The position numbers and the translations under genes were made by a program. The notes below the pieces were generated by a model, which had not been told where the DNA came from, ran no database searches, and saw nothing but the letters and a program-made list of their open reading frames with translations. DNA of 32,939 bases from Pseudomonadota bacterium (GTDB lineage: Bacteria; Pseudomonadota; Gammaproteobacteria; Burkholderiales; Burkholderiaceae_C): NCBI GenBank assembly GCA_021815805.1, contig JAKAZQ010000034.1:1-32939 (forward strand), in the 5' to 3' direction. Numbering within the stretch: the stretch's first letter is position 1; each line of letters opens with the position of its first letter. Shown here piece after piece: positions 24,975 through 32,889 of the stretch.

Positions 24975-27353
24975 ATGTCCGCTCGCCGCCAGATTTCCTG
25001 CGATGCCGTGCCGCCCGCCGCCGGGCCGGCGCAGGGCGCGCTCGCCGACGCGCTGCTCGACGCGCTGGGCGCGATCGCGCTGCTGCTCGACGCCGGCGGC
25101 GCCGTCTTGCGCATGAATCGCGCCGCCGCGGCGTTCCTCGGCGCCGCGCAGGCCGACGCGTGCGCCGCAGCCCTGAGCTGGGAATGCTTCGTTCCGCCCG
25201 CGCAGCGGGAGCGCATGAGAGCGTGGCTCGCCGCCGCCGGCGCTGGCGACGAGACCCTTGCGGCGACCATGCCGGGCGTCGACGCGCAGGGCCGACCGCG
25301 GCTGCTGCGCTGGAGCCTGGCGCGGCTGGCGTCCGGCGCGCCGGGGCCGGGGCCTGTCGTGGCCATCGCCCACGACGTTACCGAGGAGCAGCGCCTGGTG
25401 CGCGCGAACGCACGGCTGGCCAGCTACCGCGCGTTCCTGGCCCAGGTCAGCCAGGCCATGGCGCAGGCGATTTCCGAGACCGACCTGGTGCGCGGCGTGT
25501 GCGAACTCGCCGTGCGTCATGCCGGCGTGCGCCTGGCCTGGGCGGGCGCGCCCGACGCGGGCGGGCGGGTGCGCATCATCGGCGCGGCCGGGCCTGCGCT
25601 CGACTACCTCGACGGCATCGAAGTCTCCGTCGACGAGCGCGTGCCCACCGGCCAGGGCACCTTCGGGCGCTGCTGGCGCGAGGGGCGCGCGCTGTTCAAT
25701 ATGAGTTTTTCGGCGCATCCGATGCTCGGATACTGGCGCGAGCGGGCCGAGGCTCACGGGCTGGAGGCCAGCGCCGTGCTGCCGCTCCGGCGCGGCCGGA
25801 GCATGCTCGCCGTGCTCATCCTGTACAGCGACGAGCCGGGTTTTTTCGACGCGGAACTGCAGGAGCTGCTGCTCGAACTGGTGCACGACATCGAGCAGGG
25901 GCTCGACCACCTGCAGCTGCGTCAGTTGAACAAGGCGCTGGTCGACCACGCCGACGCCGGCGTCGCCGTGGTGCGCGACTGGCACTGCCTGTACGCGAAT
26001 GCGCGCATGGCGCAGATGTTCGCGTACGCCGCGCCGGGCGAGCTGGAGGGCATGCCCCTGCGCGACATCGTGGGCGACCCCGAGGCCTGGCGCGCGGTGC
26101 ACGCCGGGCACGACGAGTTCGAGCATGCCGGCACCTTGCGCCTGGCCGCGCTGCCCATGCGGCGGCGCGACGGCGAACGCCTGTGGTGCGACCTCGTCGG
26201 CGTGCGACTGGATGCGCAGCGTTCGGTCTGGACCGTGCTCGACGTGACGGCGCGCGAACTGCAGCGCCAGGAGTCCGAGCAGTTGCAGCGGGTCTATCGT
26301 GCGCTGCTGGCCGAGGGCGAGGTCGTGCTGCGCGCGCGCGATGAAGTGCAGATGCTGCAGCAGACCTGCGAGCGACTGGTGCAGGACACGCCGTTCCACG
26401 CCGCGGCCTTGCGCCGCCCGGATGCGCGGGGCTGGTTGCAGACCCTGGCGATGGCCGGCCCCGGCAGTTCGGTGATGAACATCCTGCGCGCGCATGTCGA
26501 GGATTCCCGTTCGCTGGCCGCGCGCGCCTGGCGCGAGGCGCGGCCGGTGCTCAGCAATCGCAGCCTGGAGGAGCATCGCGACACGCCGTGGTGCTCGGAC
26601 ATGACGCGCCATGCCTGGGAGGCCGTGCTGGCGGTGCCGGTGCTGCGCGCCGGCAGCGTGTGGGCGGTGCTGGTGTTCGTCGCGCCGTCGCCCGACGCCT
26701 TCGGCGCGCAGACCCTGGAGACCTGCCAGCAGGTGTGCGAACTGCTCGGGCACGGGCTGGACGAACTCGACCTGAAGCGGCGTCTGCGCAGTCTGCAATC
26801 GGAAGAGGCGCATCGCGCGCGGCACGACATGCTCACGGCGTTGCCCAACCGCTTCGCACTGGAGCAGTACCTGCCGCAGGCCATGGCGCGCGCCGCGCGG
26901 CGCGCCAATTCGCTCGCCGTGGGCCTGATCGACCTGGACGACTTCAAGCTGGTGAACGACAGCTTCGGACACGCCGCCGGCGACCTGCTGCTGCAGCAAC
27001 TCGCGCAACGCCTGCGCCAACGCCTGCGCGCCGGGGATTTCGTCGCGCGCCTGGGTGGCGACGAGTTCGTCGTGGTGATCGAGGATCTGGATCTCGGCGA
27101 GGCCGTGCTGCAACTCGACATCGCGCTGCGCCGCCTGCATCGGGCGGTCGAGCACGCGTTCGAGCTGGGTCAGCAGCGCGAGGGGCGCATCGGCCTGTCG
27201 ATGGGCGTGGCGCTGTATCCGGCGCACGGCGAGGACGCCGGCGCGCTGCTGCGGCGCGCCGACACGGCCATGTACGACGTCAAGGCGCGCAAGCACCAGC
27301 GCCTGCGCTGGTGGCAGATCGCGCAGGCCGCGCCGTCGCTGTCGGCCGGGTGA
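24975..27353 (+). CDS. Multi-sensor diguanylate cyclase (PAS-GAF-PAS-GAF-GGDEF)
   Basis: The 792-residue cytosolic protein appears to have a PAS domain (about 20-140), a GAF domain (150-310), a second PAS (320-430), a second GAF (440-590) and a C-terminal GGDEF domain (620-785). The cyclase motif GGDEF is intact at residues 694-698. The metal-binding segment LIDLDDFKLVNDSFGHAAGD is present, and RAGD at 685-688 matches the product-inhibition I-site (RxxD five residues before GGDEF). It should make c-di-GMP and be feedback-inhibited. There is no EAL domain. ATG 24975 is chosen just before the first PAS; ATG 24927, preceded by GAGGGG, is a real alternative. The stop overlaps the next gene. Confidence 0.9.
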   Translation: MSARRQISCDAVPPAAGPAQGALADALLDALGAIALLLDAGGAVLRMNRAAAAFLGAAQADACAAALSWECFVPPAQRERMRAWLAAAGAGDETLAATMPGVDAQGRPRLLRWSLARLASGAPGPGPVVAIAHDVTEEQRLVRANARLASYRAFLAQVSQAMAQAISETDLVRGVCELAVRHAGVRLAWAGAPDAGGRVRIIGAAGPALDYLDGIEVSVDERVPTGQGTFGRCWREGRALFNMSFSAHPMLGYWRERAEAHGLEASAVLPLRRGRSMLAVLILYSDEPGFFDAELQELLLELVHDIEQGLDHLQLRQLNKALVDHADAGVAVVRDWHCLYANARMAQMFAYAAPGELEGMPLRDIVGDPEAWRAVHAGHDEFEHAGTLRLAALPMRRRDGERLWCDLVGVRLDAQRSVWTVLDVTARELQRQESEQLQRVYRALLAEGEVVLRARDEVQMLQQTCERLVQDTPFHAAALRRPDARGWLQTLAMAGPGSSVMNILRAHVEDSRSLAARAWREARPVLSNRSLEEHRDTPWCSDMTRHAWEAVLAVPVLRAGSVWAVLVFVAPSPDAFGAQTLETCQQVCELLGHGLDELDLKRRLRSLQSEEAHRARHDMLTALPNRFALEQYLPQAMARAARRANSLAVGLIDLDDFKLVNDSFGHAAGDLLLQQLAQRLRQRLRAGDFVARLGGDEFVVVIEDLDLGEAVLQLDIALRRLHRAVEHAFELGQQREGRIGLSMGVALYPAHGEDAGALLRRADTAMYDVKARKHQRLRWWQIAQAAPSLSAG

Positions 27354-28210
27354 ACGGGGTGCGCTGGTCGGACCTGCTGCGTCCCGCGGCATGGCTCAAC
27401 GCGCTCACCCCGCGCCGACGCCTGCGCCGACTGCAGGGCCTCGCCTACGGACAGCATCCGCGCCAGCGCCTGGACGTGTACCTGCCGCACCCGGCGCCGG
27501 CGGCTGGCGCGCGCGCGCTGGTCGTGTTCCTGTATGGCGGAAGCTGGCAGGCCGGCACGCGCGCCGACTACCTGTTCGTCGGCGAGGCGCTGGCGTCGCG
27601 CGGCTGCGTGGTCGTGGTGCCCGATTACCGCGTGTACCCGGAAGTCGTGTTTCCGGGCTTTGTCGACGACGCGGCCGCGGCGCTGAGCTGGGCGCGCGAG
27701 CATGCCCCGCGCTTCGGCGTCGATCCCGCGCGACTGTTCCTGATGGGACATTCGGCCGGGGCCCAGATCGCCACGCTGCTGGCCACCGATGACGCCTACC
27801 TGCGCACGCGCGGGCTCGGGCGCCAGGCCATCGCCGGGGTGATCGGGCTGGGCGGCGCGTACGATTTCCTGCCGCTGCGCGATCCGGTGCTGCGCCGCGT
27901 GTTTCCGGCGGATCTGCGCCGGCGCAGCCAGCCGGTGCATTGCGTGCAGGGAGCGGAGCCGCCGATGTTGCTGCTGGTCAGCACCGACGATCGCGTCGTG
28001 GATCCGGGCAACACGGAGCGCCTGGCGGCCCGCCTGCAAGCCGTCGGCAGCCGGGTGCGGGTGCTGCGCTACCGACGCCTCGGCCATATGCTGATCCTCG
28101 GCGTGCTCGGCACCACCTTGCGCGCGCTCGCCCCCGTGTTGCGCGAGATCAGCGACTTCATCGACGAGCACGCGCCCGCCGACCCGCCGGCGCCTCTCCG
28201 GTCGCCCTGA
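27350..28210 (+). CDS. Alpha/beta hydrolase (BD-FAE / carboxylesterase-like)
   Basis: The 286-residue protein has the esterase pattern of the hormone-sensitive-lipase/kynurenine-formamidase type. The oxyanion segment is YGGSW (62-66), a variant of HGGxW. The nucleophile elbow is GHSAG (Ser135), the acid is an Asp in STDDRVVDP (211-219), and His246 is in LGHML. VPDYRVYPEVVFPGFVDDA is also typical. No signal peptide is seen. The GTG start at 27350 overlaps the diguanylate cyclase stop (GTGA); GTG 27359 is possible. Coupled translation suggests co-expression, but the substrate is unknown. The last 53 bp overlap the converging Fur-family gene. Confidence 0.88.
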   Translation: MNGVRWSDLLRPAAWLNALTPRRRLRRLQGLAYGQHPRQRLDVYLPHPAPAAGARALVVFLYGGSWQAGTRADYLFVGEALASRGCVVVVPDYRVYPEVVFPGFVDDAAAALSWAREHAPRFGVDPARLFLMGHSAGAQIATLLATDDAYLRTRGLGRQAIAGVIGLGGAYDFLPLRDPVLRRVFPADLRRRSQPVHCVQGAEPPMLLLVSTDDRVVDPGNTERLAARLQAVGSRVRVLRYRRLGHMLILGVLGTTLRALAPVLREISDFIDEHAPADPPAPLRSP

Positions 28211-28643
28211 GCCCGGCTTCGGATGGCGGCGCGGCGCGGCTGCCGCGCGCCTCGGGGCCTTGCTCGGCGCGGCACTTCGGACACACCCCGTCGAGCACCA
28301 CGCGGTGTTCGAGGATCGACCAGCCGCTGACGCGCTCGGCTGCCCGCAGGTCGCGTTCGTGCAGCACGCAGTCGAGCGCCGCGAGCGCCTGGCAGTGCAC
28401 GCAGCGCACGTGGTCGTGATGCGCGCCGGCGAGCTCGTAGCGCGCCGCACCGTCGCCCAGCGCCACGCGCTGCACGGCGCGGCCGCGCAGCAGGCGCTCG
28501 ACCGCGCGCCATACCGAGGAGAAATCCGCCTGGTGCCCGGCGTCCTGCAGGCCGCTGGTGATCTGCTCCATGGTCCAGGCATGGCGTGCGCCATGCCGGA
28601 GCAGTTCCAGCACCTGTTCGGGAATGCGTGACGGACGGGGCAT
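28158..28643 (-). CDS. Fur-family metal-responsive transcriptional regulator
   Basis: The 161-residue protein has an N-terminal winged helix (TMEQITSGLQDAG, SSVWRAVERLLRG) and a C-terminal dimerisation domain. HHDH at 75-78 is a regulatory metal site. Cys81/Cys84 (CVHC) and Cys121/Cys124 (CPKC) form the structural zinc site. The ~37 residues after CPKC are Arg/Ala/Pro-rich, unlike the His-rich tail of many Fur proteins. They are encoded partly in antisense to the end of the hydrolase gene. It could be Fur, Zur or another paralogue. It is divergent from hemP, a gene usually repressed by iron-Fur, which hints at iron control. Confidence 0.88.
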   Translation of the reverse strand: MPRPSRIPEQVLELLRHGARHAWTMEQITSGLQDAGHQADFSSVWRAVERLLRGRAVQRVALGDGAARYELAGAHHDHVRCVHCQALAALDCVLHERDLRAAERVSGWSILEHRVVLDGVCPKCRAEQGPEARGSRAAPPSEAGLRATGEAPAGRRARARR

Positions 28644-28724
28644 GGCGCGGCGCGGGCGGGCACGGGTCTGGCGCCATGCTAACCGGCATGGCTTTCCGGC
28701 CAGCAGGGTCTTGCTCGACGCGCA

Positions 28725-28745
28725 AAATGCGAACGAACAGCATTT
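28725..28745. promoter_or_regulatory. Candidate operator dyad between the Fur-family gene and hemP
   Basis: AAATGC (28725-28730) and GCATTT (28740-28745) form an exact inverted repeat with a 9-bp spacer. The region is locally AT-richer than its surroundings. The 21-bp size fits a Fur box, but the match to the 19-bp consensus is weak. It lies 33 bp upstream of the preferred hemP start. Confidence 0.4.
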
Positions 28746-28778
28746 GCATGGTTGGTCCACCGGACATCGGAAACCCAC

Positions 28779-28979
28779 GTGCCGACACGGGATCCACGCG
28801 CGCAGACGCCGCTTGTTGCGGCACCGGCGGCTGCGGCACCGGCGTCCGCGGCTCCGGCCTTGCCGGTGCTGCGCAGCCAGGACTTGCTGGCCGGGGCGCG
28901 TGTGCGCGTGATCGAACACGCCGGTCAGCACTATTTCCTTCGCCTGACCCGCAACGGGGGTCTGATTCTCTGCAAGTGA
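28779..28979 (+). CDS. hemP: Hemin uptake protein HemP
   Basis: HemP (PF10636) is a tiny protein needed for, or strongly linked to, heme and iron uptake in Burkholderiales, where it is among the most Fur-repressed genes. The C-terminal 35 residues match the family: SQDLLAGARVRVIEHAG, then QHYFLRLTRNGGLILCK, close to the usual LRxTRxGKLILTK ending. The N-terminal half is Ala/Pro-rich. The GTG at 28779 gives 66 residues and has GGA nine bases upstream; a TTG at 28752 would give 75. Unlike many relatives it is not followed by a TonB-dependent heme receptor. Confidence 0.85.
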   Translation: MPTRDPRAQTPLVAAPAAAAPASAAPALPVLRSQDLLAGARVRVIEHAGQHYFLRLTRNGGLILCK

Positions 28980-29081
28980 GCACCCACACACTCCGAGCCA
29001 GCCAGTGAACCGGCGCGCGTCCCGGCGCGTCGTGCTTCCAGCCAGCGCAACCACCCATGCCCCGCGGGGCCGGGAGATGCC

Positions 29082-30221
29082 ATGTGCTGCAAGCGTGTCC
29101 AAGCGCCGCGTCGCGACGCGGCGAACCGAAACAGGGTGCGCCGAACGGCGCTGCGAAGCCTCGGGCTGGCCTGCAGCCTTGCCACGGCCATGCCGGCGGC
29201 CGCCGACACCGCGGAGGACTCCGACAGCCGGCGCGCGCTGCGCGCGTCGCTGACGCTGGATGCCGATGCCATCGAGCTGCTGCGCGGCGGGCTCGCGCGC
29301 GGCGGAGCCTGGGATGCACTGGCCCGGTTCGAACTGCAGCTCGACGGCATCGCACTCGGCCTGCCGCAGGGGTCGCGGCTGCAGGCCAGCGTGGCGCGTA
29401 CGCAGGGCGAGCCAGCGTCGTCCGGCCATGTCGGTGACGCCCAGGGGGTCAGCAACATCGAGGCCGACACGCGCAGTCGCGTGTACGAATGCTGGTATGC
29501 GCAGCCGGGCGCCGCGGGCTGGCTGTGGCGCGCCGGCCTGATCGCCGCCGATGCCCATTTCGATACCCTGGATGCCGCCGAAGCCTTGTTGAACGGCAGT
29601 TTCGGCGCCCAGCCGACCTGGGTCGGCAACACGCGAGCGCCGGTCTTCCCGACGGCCGGAGTCGGCTTGATGGCAAGCCGGGAGGCTGCGCCCTGGAGCC
29701 ATCGCATCGGGGTGTTCCAGGCCGACCCGGCCGAGCGCTCCAGCGCGCTGCGCCGCGGCGCGCTGATCATCGAGCAGAGTGCCTGGCAGGGCGTAGGCAG
29801 CTACAAGCTGGGCGGGTGGCTCTATCGCCCGCACGGCGCAGTCGCCGATGCTGCGCCGGCAGCCGGCTGGGGGCTGTACGCGTCGGCCGAATACCCGCTG
29901 CGCGCCGGCGCCGCGGCTCCGCGCGCGTTCCTGCGCGTCGGCTGGAGTCCGCCGCAGGATGCGCCGGTCGCCCACGACCTGCAGTTCGGCCTGCTCGTGC
30001 CGGGTCCGCTGCGCGGGCGCGCCGACGACCGCCTCAGCGTCGGCATCGCGCACGCCGCACTGCGCGGGCAGCGCGCCGAGACCGCGTACGAAGTGGCCTA
30101 CCGGCTGGTGCTGTCACGCCATGTGGCGCTGCAGCCGGACCTGCAATACGTGAGGCACCCGGGCGGGCGGCCGGGCGCGGCGCTGGTGGCGATGCTGCGC
30201 CTGCACCTGGCGTGGGAGTGA
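29082..30221 (+). CDS. OprB-family carbohydrate-selective porin
   Basis: The 379-residue protein looks like a short OprB-family outer-membrane porin (PF04966). Family features are GHVGDAQGVSNIEADTRSRVYECW, a stretch with paired aromatic residues (GWLWRAGLIAADAHFD), and FPTAGVGLMAS. The later LGGWLYRPHG and WGLYASAEYPL strands are typical beta-barrel. A basic N-terminus precedes a hydrophobic signal region, cleaved near residue 41 (MPAAAD). ATG 29082 follows GGGAG by seven bases. It is about 100 bp after hemP on the same strand and could be part of the same transcript. The C-terminus ends WE rather than Phe or Trp, which is unusual for Bam-inserted proteins. Confidence 0.85.
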   Translation: MCCKRVQAPRRDAANRNRVRRTALRSLGLACSLATAMPAAADTAEDSDSRRALRASLTLDADAIELLRGGLARGGAWDALARFELQLDGIALGLPQGSRLQASVARTQGEPASSGHVGDAQGVSNIEADTRSRVYECWYAQPGAAGWLWRAGLIAADAHFDTLDAAEALLNGSFGAQPTWVGNTRAPVFPTAGVGLMASREAAPWSHRIGVFQADPAERSSALRRGALIIEQSAWQGVGSYKLGGWLYRPHGAVADAAPAAGWGLYASAEYPLRAGAAAPRAFLRVGWSPPQDAPVAHDLQFGLLVPGPLRGRADDRLSVGIAHAALRGQRAETAYEVAYRLVLSRHVALQPDLQYVRHPGGRPGAALVAMLRLHLAWE

Positions 30222-30244
30222 GCGTCGCCGCGCCGCGTCCGCCG

Positions 30245-30667
30245 TCACTCGCCGAGTTGCGCGCGGATGCGTTGCGCGATCTGCTCGAGCCTGGCCGGGT
30301 CGGCGCGCTCGCGCGCGTGCATGCGCAGGTCCGTGCCCTGCCAGCGCGGGATCACGTGGAAATGCACGTGGGGCACCGTCTGGCCCGCGGCCGCGCCGTT
30401 GAACTGGCCGATGAACACGCCGTCCGGGGACAGCGCCTGGCGCACGGCCACGGCGATGCGCCGGGTCATGCGCGCGGCCGCGACCAGCGCGGCGTCGGGG
30501 AGTTCGAACAGGAATTCGCTCGGCGCCTTCGGGATCACCAGGGCGTGGCCGTCGGCCTGCGGCATGATGTCCATGATGGCCAGCACGTCGTCGTTCTCGG
30601 CCAGCTTGATGCTCGGCCATTCGCCGCGCAGGATCCTGGCGAAGGGGTTGTCTTGGTCGTAGGGCAT
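30245..30667 (-). CDS. HIT family protein (histidine triad nucleotide hydrolase)
   Basis: The 140-residue protein has the histidine triad HVHFHV at 100-105 and the helix PSEFLFELPDAALVAAARMTRR. The N-terminal NPFARILRGEWPSIKLAENDDVLAIMD resembles HinT-like and Fhit-like enzymes, which cleave AMP-linked substrates in the cytosol. The N-terminal CxxC zinc motif of some HIT proteins is absent. It is separated by 121 bp from the Rieske gene upstream on the same strand and converges with the OprB gene (23 bp). Confidence 0.95.
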   Translation of the reverse strand: MPYDQDNPFARILRGEWPSIKLAENDDVLAIMDIMPQADGHALVIPKAPSEFLFELPDAALVAAARMTRRIAVAVRQALSPDGVFIGQFNGAAAGQTVPHVHFHVIPRWQGTDLRMHARERADPARLEQIAQRIRAQLGE

Positions 30668-30788
30668 GGAAGTCTCCGACGGGGATGGGGCCCGATGCTA
30701 ACGGCTGCGCCGGCCGGCGTCGCGCGCCCGCGCCGCGGCATGGGCTCGGCAAGCGCGCGCAGGCTGCTTGCCGAAGCCCGGCAGCGCT

Positions 30789-31886
30789 TCAAGCAAGCGT
30801 CGCAGGCGGTGTCTGCAGCATGCCTTGCCGGGCGCGCGCGCAGGCCTGCGTGCGCGCCCGGCGCAGCAGCAGCCGGCGCACGCGCAGCAATGCTCCGTCG
30901 CTGCGGCACGGGAATTCGCGTTCGCGCGCGTGCTCCGGCATGTTCTCGAGAACCAGGCGGTCCTGTTCCAGCACGGCCCAGTGCAGGGCCTCGAGCCGAT
31001 TGCGGTAGAGAAAGCGCCAGACATCGCGTTGCCAGCCCTGCACCTTGCGCGTGCGCCAGAAGTAGGCCTGGCAATGCTGCGGGTCGATGCCGGTGACGAA
31101 GCCGACGATGCCGAAATCCCCGCCCGGTCCGTAGCGTCGCTTGTAGGGCAGCCCGAGGCGCACCCACAGGCAGTGCGTGTCGCCGAACTCGACCCAGTCG
31201 AAATGACCGCCATGCCCATGGTGCCTGTCGAAGCGCAGGCCCGTGGGCGTGGCGCGCAGCGTGGTGTCGGCGCGCCGCGCGCCCTGGCCCAGCGCATGCG
31301 AGACAGCGTGCAGGAAGGCGCCGTGCGCCGGATCCATGAAATTGTCCAGCGCGTAGCGATAGCCGGTGCGCCAGTTCGCCACGCACAGGAAGCGCGCGTG
31401 CGCATCCGACGTCAGTTCCTCCGGAAGTCGCAGTGGCGCGGGCGGCGCGTCGGGGTCCAGCCCGAACCAGACGAACACCGCACCGGCGGCCTCGCGCACG
31501 GGATAGCTGCGCAGCTGCCGGGTGCCGCGCATCGGGCAATCCGGCTCGGCCGGCACCGCCGTCACGATGCCGCGGCGGTCGACCTCCACGCCGTGGTAGC
31601 GGCAGGCCAGCCGCTCCCCGAGGTTCCAGCCCAGCGACAGGCGCGCTCCGCGGTGCGGGCAACGATCCTCGAGCGCATGCACCCGGCCGCCGGCGTCGCG
31701 CCACAGCACCAGCGGCTCGCCCAGGCGGCTCAGGCCCACGGGTTCGCGCTCCACCTGCCGGCTCGGCGCCACCGGATGCCACAGATCGCGCAGGCCGGTG
31801 TCCAGGATGCGCCTGGCGTCCGCCGCGACGCCGTCGCAGCGGTGCGCTCGCGGCCGGCCGCGAACGGGCGCAGGCGGCGTGCTCAC
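30789..31886 (-). CDS. Rieske (2Fe-2S) aromatic ring-hydroxylating oxygenase, large subunit
   Basis: The 365-residue protein has a Rieske domain (about 35-140) with the complete cluster motif: Cys76 and His78 (CPH), Cys95 and His98 (CRYH). The catalytic domain contains DNFMDPAHGAFLH, where His188 and His193 are the likely mononuclear-iron ligands and Asp185 bridges to the Rieske centre. It resembles VanA-type or pheophorbide/phenoxybenzoate-type oxygenases. The GTG start at 31886 overlaps the stop of the small upstream gene (GTGA). No reductase or ferredoxin gene is in the window, so its electron donor must be elsewhere. The substrate is unknown. The C-terminus is unusually Arg/Ala-rich. Confidence 0.9.
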   Translation of the reverse strand: MSTPPAPVRGRPRAHRCDGVAADARRILDTGLRDLWHPVAPSRQVEREPVGLSRLGEPLVLWRDAGGRVHALEDRCPHRGARLSLGWNLGERLACRYHGVEVDRRGIVTAVPAEPDCPMRGTRQLRSYPVREAAGAVFVWFGLDPDAPPAPLRLPEELTSDAHARFLCVANWRTGYRYALDNFMDPAHGAFLHAVSHALGQGARRADTTLRATPTGLRFDRHHGHGGHFDWVEFGDTHCLWVRLGLPYKRRYGPGGDFGIVGFVTGIDPQHCQAYFWRTRKVQGWQRDVWRFLYRNRLEALHWAVLEQDRLVLENMPEHAREREFPCRSDGALLRVRRLLLRRARTQACARARQGMLQTPPATLA

Positions 31887-32149
31887 GCGCCGAGCCGCGC
31901 CATGGCGGCGCGGAAGCGATCCACCGTCCAGGCCCGTTGGTCGGGGTCGGCGAGCGCCTGTGCATTCAGGCTGTACACGATTTGCTCCAGGCTTTGCGCG
32001 CCGTGTTCGAAGGCCTGTTCCAGCGCGTCGGCCAGCGCGTTCTCGTAGGCCGTGGGCTCGACCGCGCGGCTTTGCCAGGCCGTGTTCCCGACCTCGTCGG
32101 GGTTCTCGATGCGCACCGCCCGGTGCGCGGCAGGGGAATCGCGATCCAT
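31883..32149 (-). CDS. Small helical protein coupled to the Rieske oxygenase (recombinase-like helix-turn-helix domain)
   Basis: The 88-residue protein begins MDRDSPAAHRAVRIENPDEV. Its second half, ENALADALEQAFEHGAQ then DPDQRAWTVDRFRAAMARLGA, resembles the helical domain of serine recombinases (long helix, LN loop, W, terminal helix), without any catalytic domain. I recall such small proteins beside Rieske oxygenases, so it may be a partner or regulator of the enzyme; this is not proven. GGAGG six bases upstream fixes ATG 32149. Its stop overlaps the Rieske start by four bases. The 247 bp upstream (32150-32396) hold no gene I can support. Confidence 0.75.
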   Translation of the reverse strand: MDRDSPAAHRAVRIENPDEVGNTAWQSRAVEPTAYENALADALEQAFEHGAQSLEQIVYSLNAQALADPDQRAWTVDRFRAAMARLGA

Positions 32150-32396
32150 GGCGCCCTCCGGAGTCGGCCGGGACCGCGCCCGCGTGGCGCGCCCGTGGCT
32201 TGCATGAGACCCCAACTTGCGCGACCTGTCCCGACCCTGCGGCCGACCGCGTCTTGGCCCACGCCTCGGCGCCGGGGCGCGGCCCGGGCGCAACAACGAA
32301 AGGCTCACGCCGGGCTGGCGCGGGGCGCGCGCCGGAACTCATGCGATGCCTGCGCCGGGCATGCACCGGGCATGCGCGCGGGCTCGGCGCAGGGGC

Positions 32397-32675
32397 TCAG
32401 CGCGCGGCGTCGGGTCGTGCGCAGCATGGCGTGCGCGCAGCCGCCTGCCTGGGCGGGCACGGCACGTCGCCATAGGAGCAGAACACGCAGCAGTCGCCGG
32501 GCGCGGGGCGCAGCAGGCTGCCGCAGGCCTCGCAGGTGTAGAACCACAGGCAGGCGTCGGTGGGCATGGTTTGCGTGCTGGCATGTGCGCAGATCGGGCA
32601 GACCAGGCGCGAGCGCAGCGTCAGGCCGTCCGTCTCGGCGGCCGCCGGGGAACCAGGGCTGGAGCAGCAGGGCAT
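32397..32675 (-). CDS. GDCCVxC-domain cysteine-rich protein (Cys form of a selenoprotein family)
   Basis: The 92-residue protein has CPIC at 26-29, MPTDACLWFYTCEACG (37-52) and GDCCVFCSYGDVPCPP (60-75). This matches the family annotated as GDCCVxC domain (seleno)proteins, in which a selenocysteine can replace one of the motif cysteines. Here all these codons are ordinary Cys codons and no in-frame UGA is needed. The Cys pairs suggest metal binding or thiol redox chemistry, but no function is established. The ATG at 32675 has only a weak ribosome binding site. The C-terminal 15 residues, with another CC pair, look unconserved. Confidence 0.85.
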   Translation of the reverse strand: MPCCSSPGSPAAAETDGLTLRSRLVCPICAHASTQTMPTDACLWFYTCEACGSLLRPAPGDCCVFCSYGDVPCPPRQAAARTPCCARPDAAR

Positions 32676-32889
32676 GGTGCGTGGCTCGCCAGCGGGGCGA
32701 TCGCGTCCCGCTGGTTCACATGCTACGCCGACCTGCTTTCGCGAAGCGCCGGGCGTCGCGCCACCTGCAGGCACACGCGGCGCACGCGCCGCCTGCCGGG
32801 CATGGCGGGGCTGGGCGATCCCTACAATGCCGCTGCCCGCGGGCTCGCGGGCGGCGCTGTCGCCCCACCGAATTCCGGAGGCTCCCGAA

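Noticed and set aside
32397..32675. Selenocysteine in the GDCCVxC protein
   Set aside because: All motif positions are Cys codons, no in-frame UGA occurs before the stop, and nothing suggests a SECIS element.
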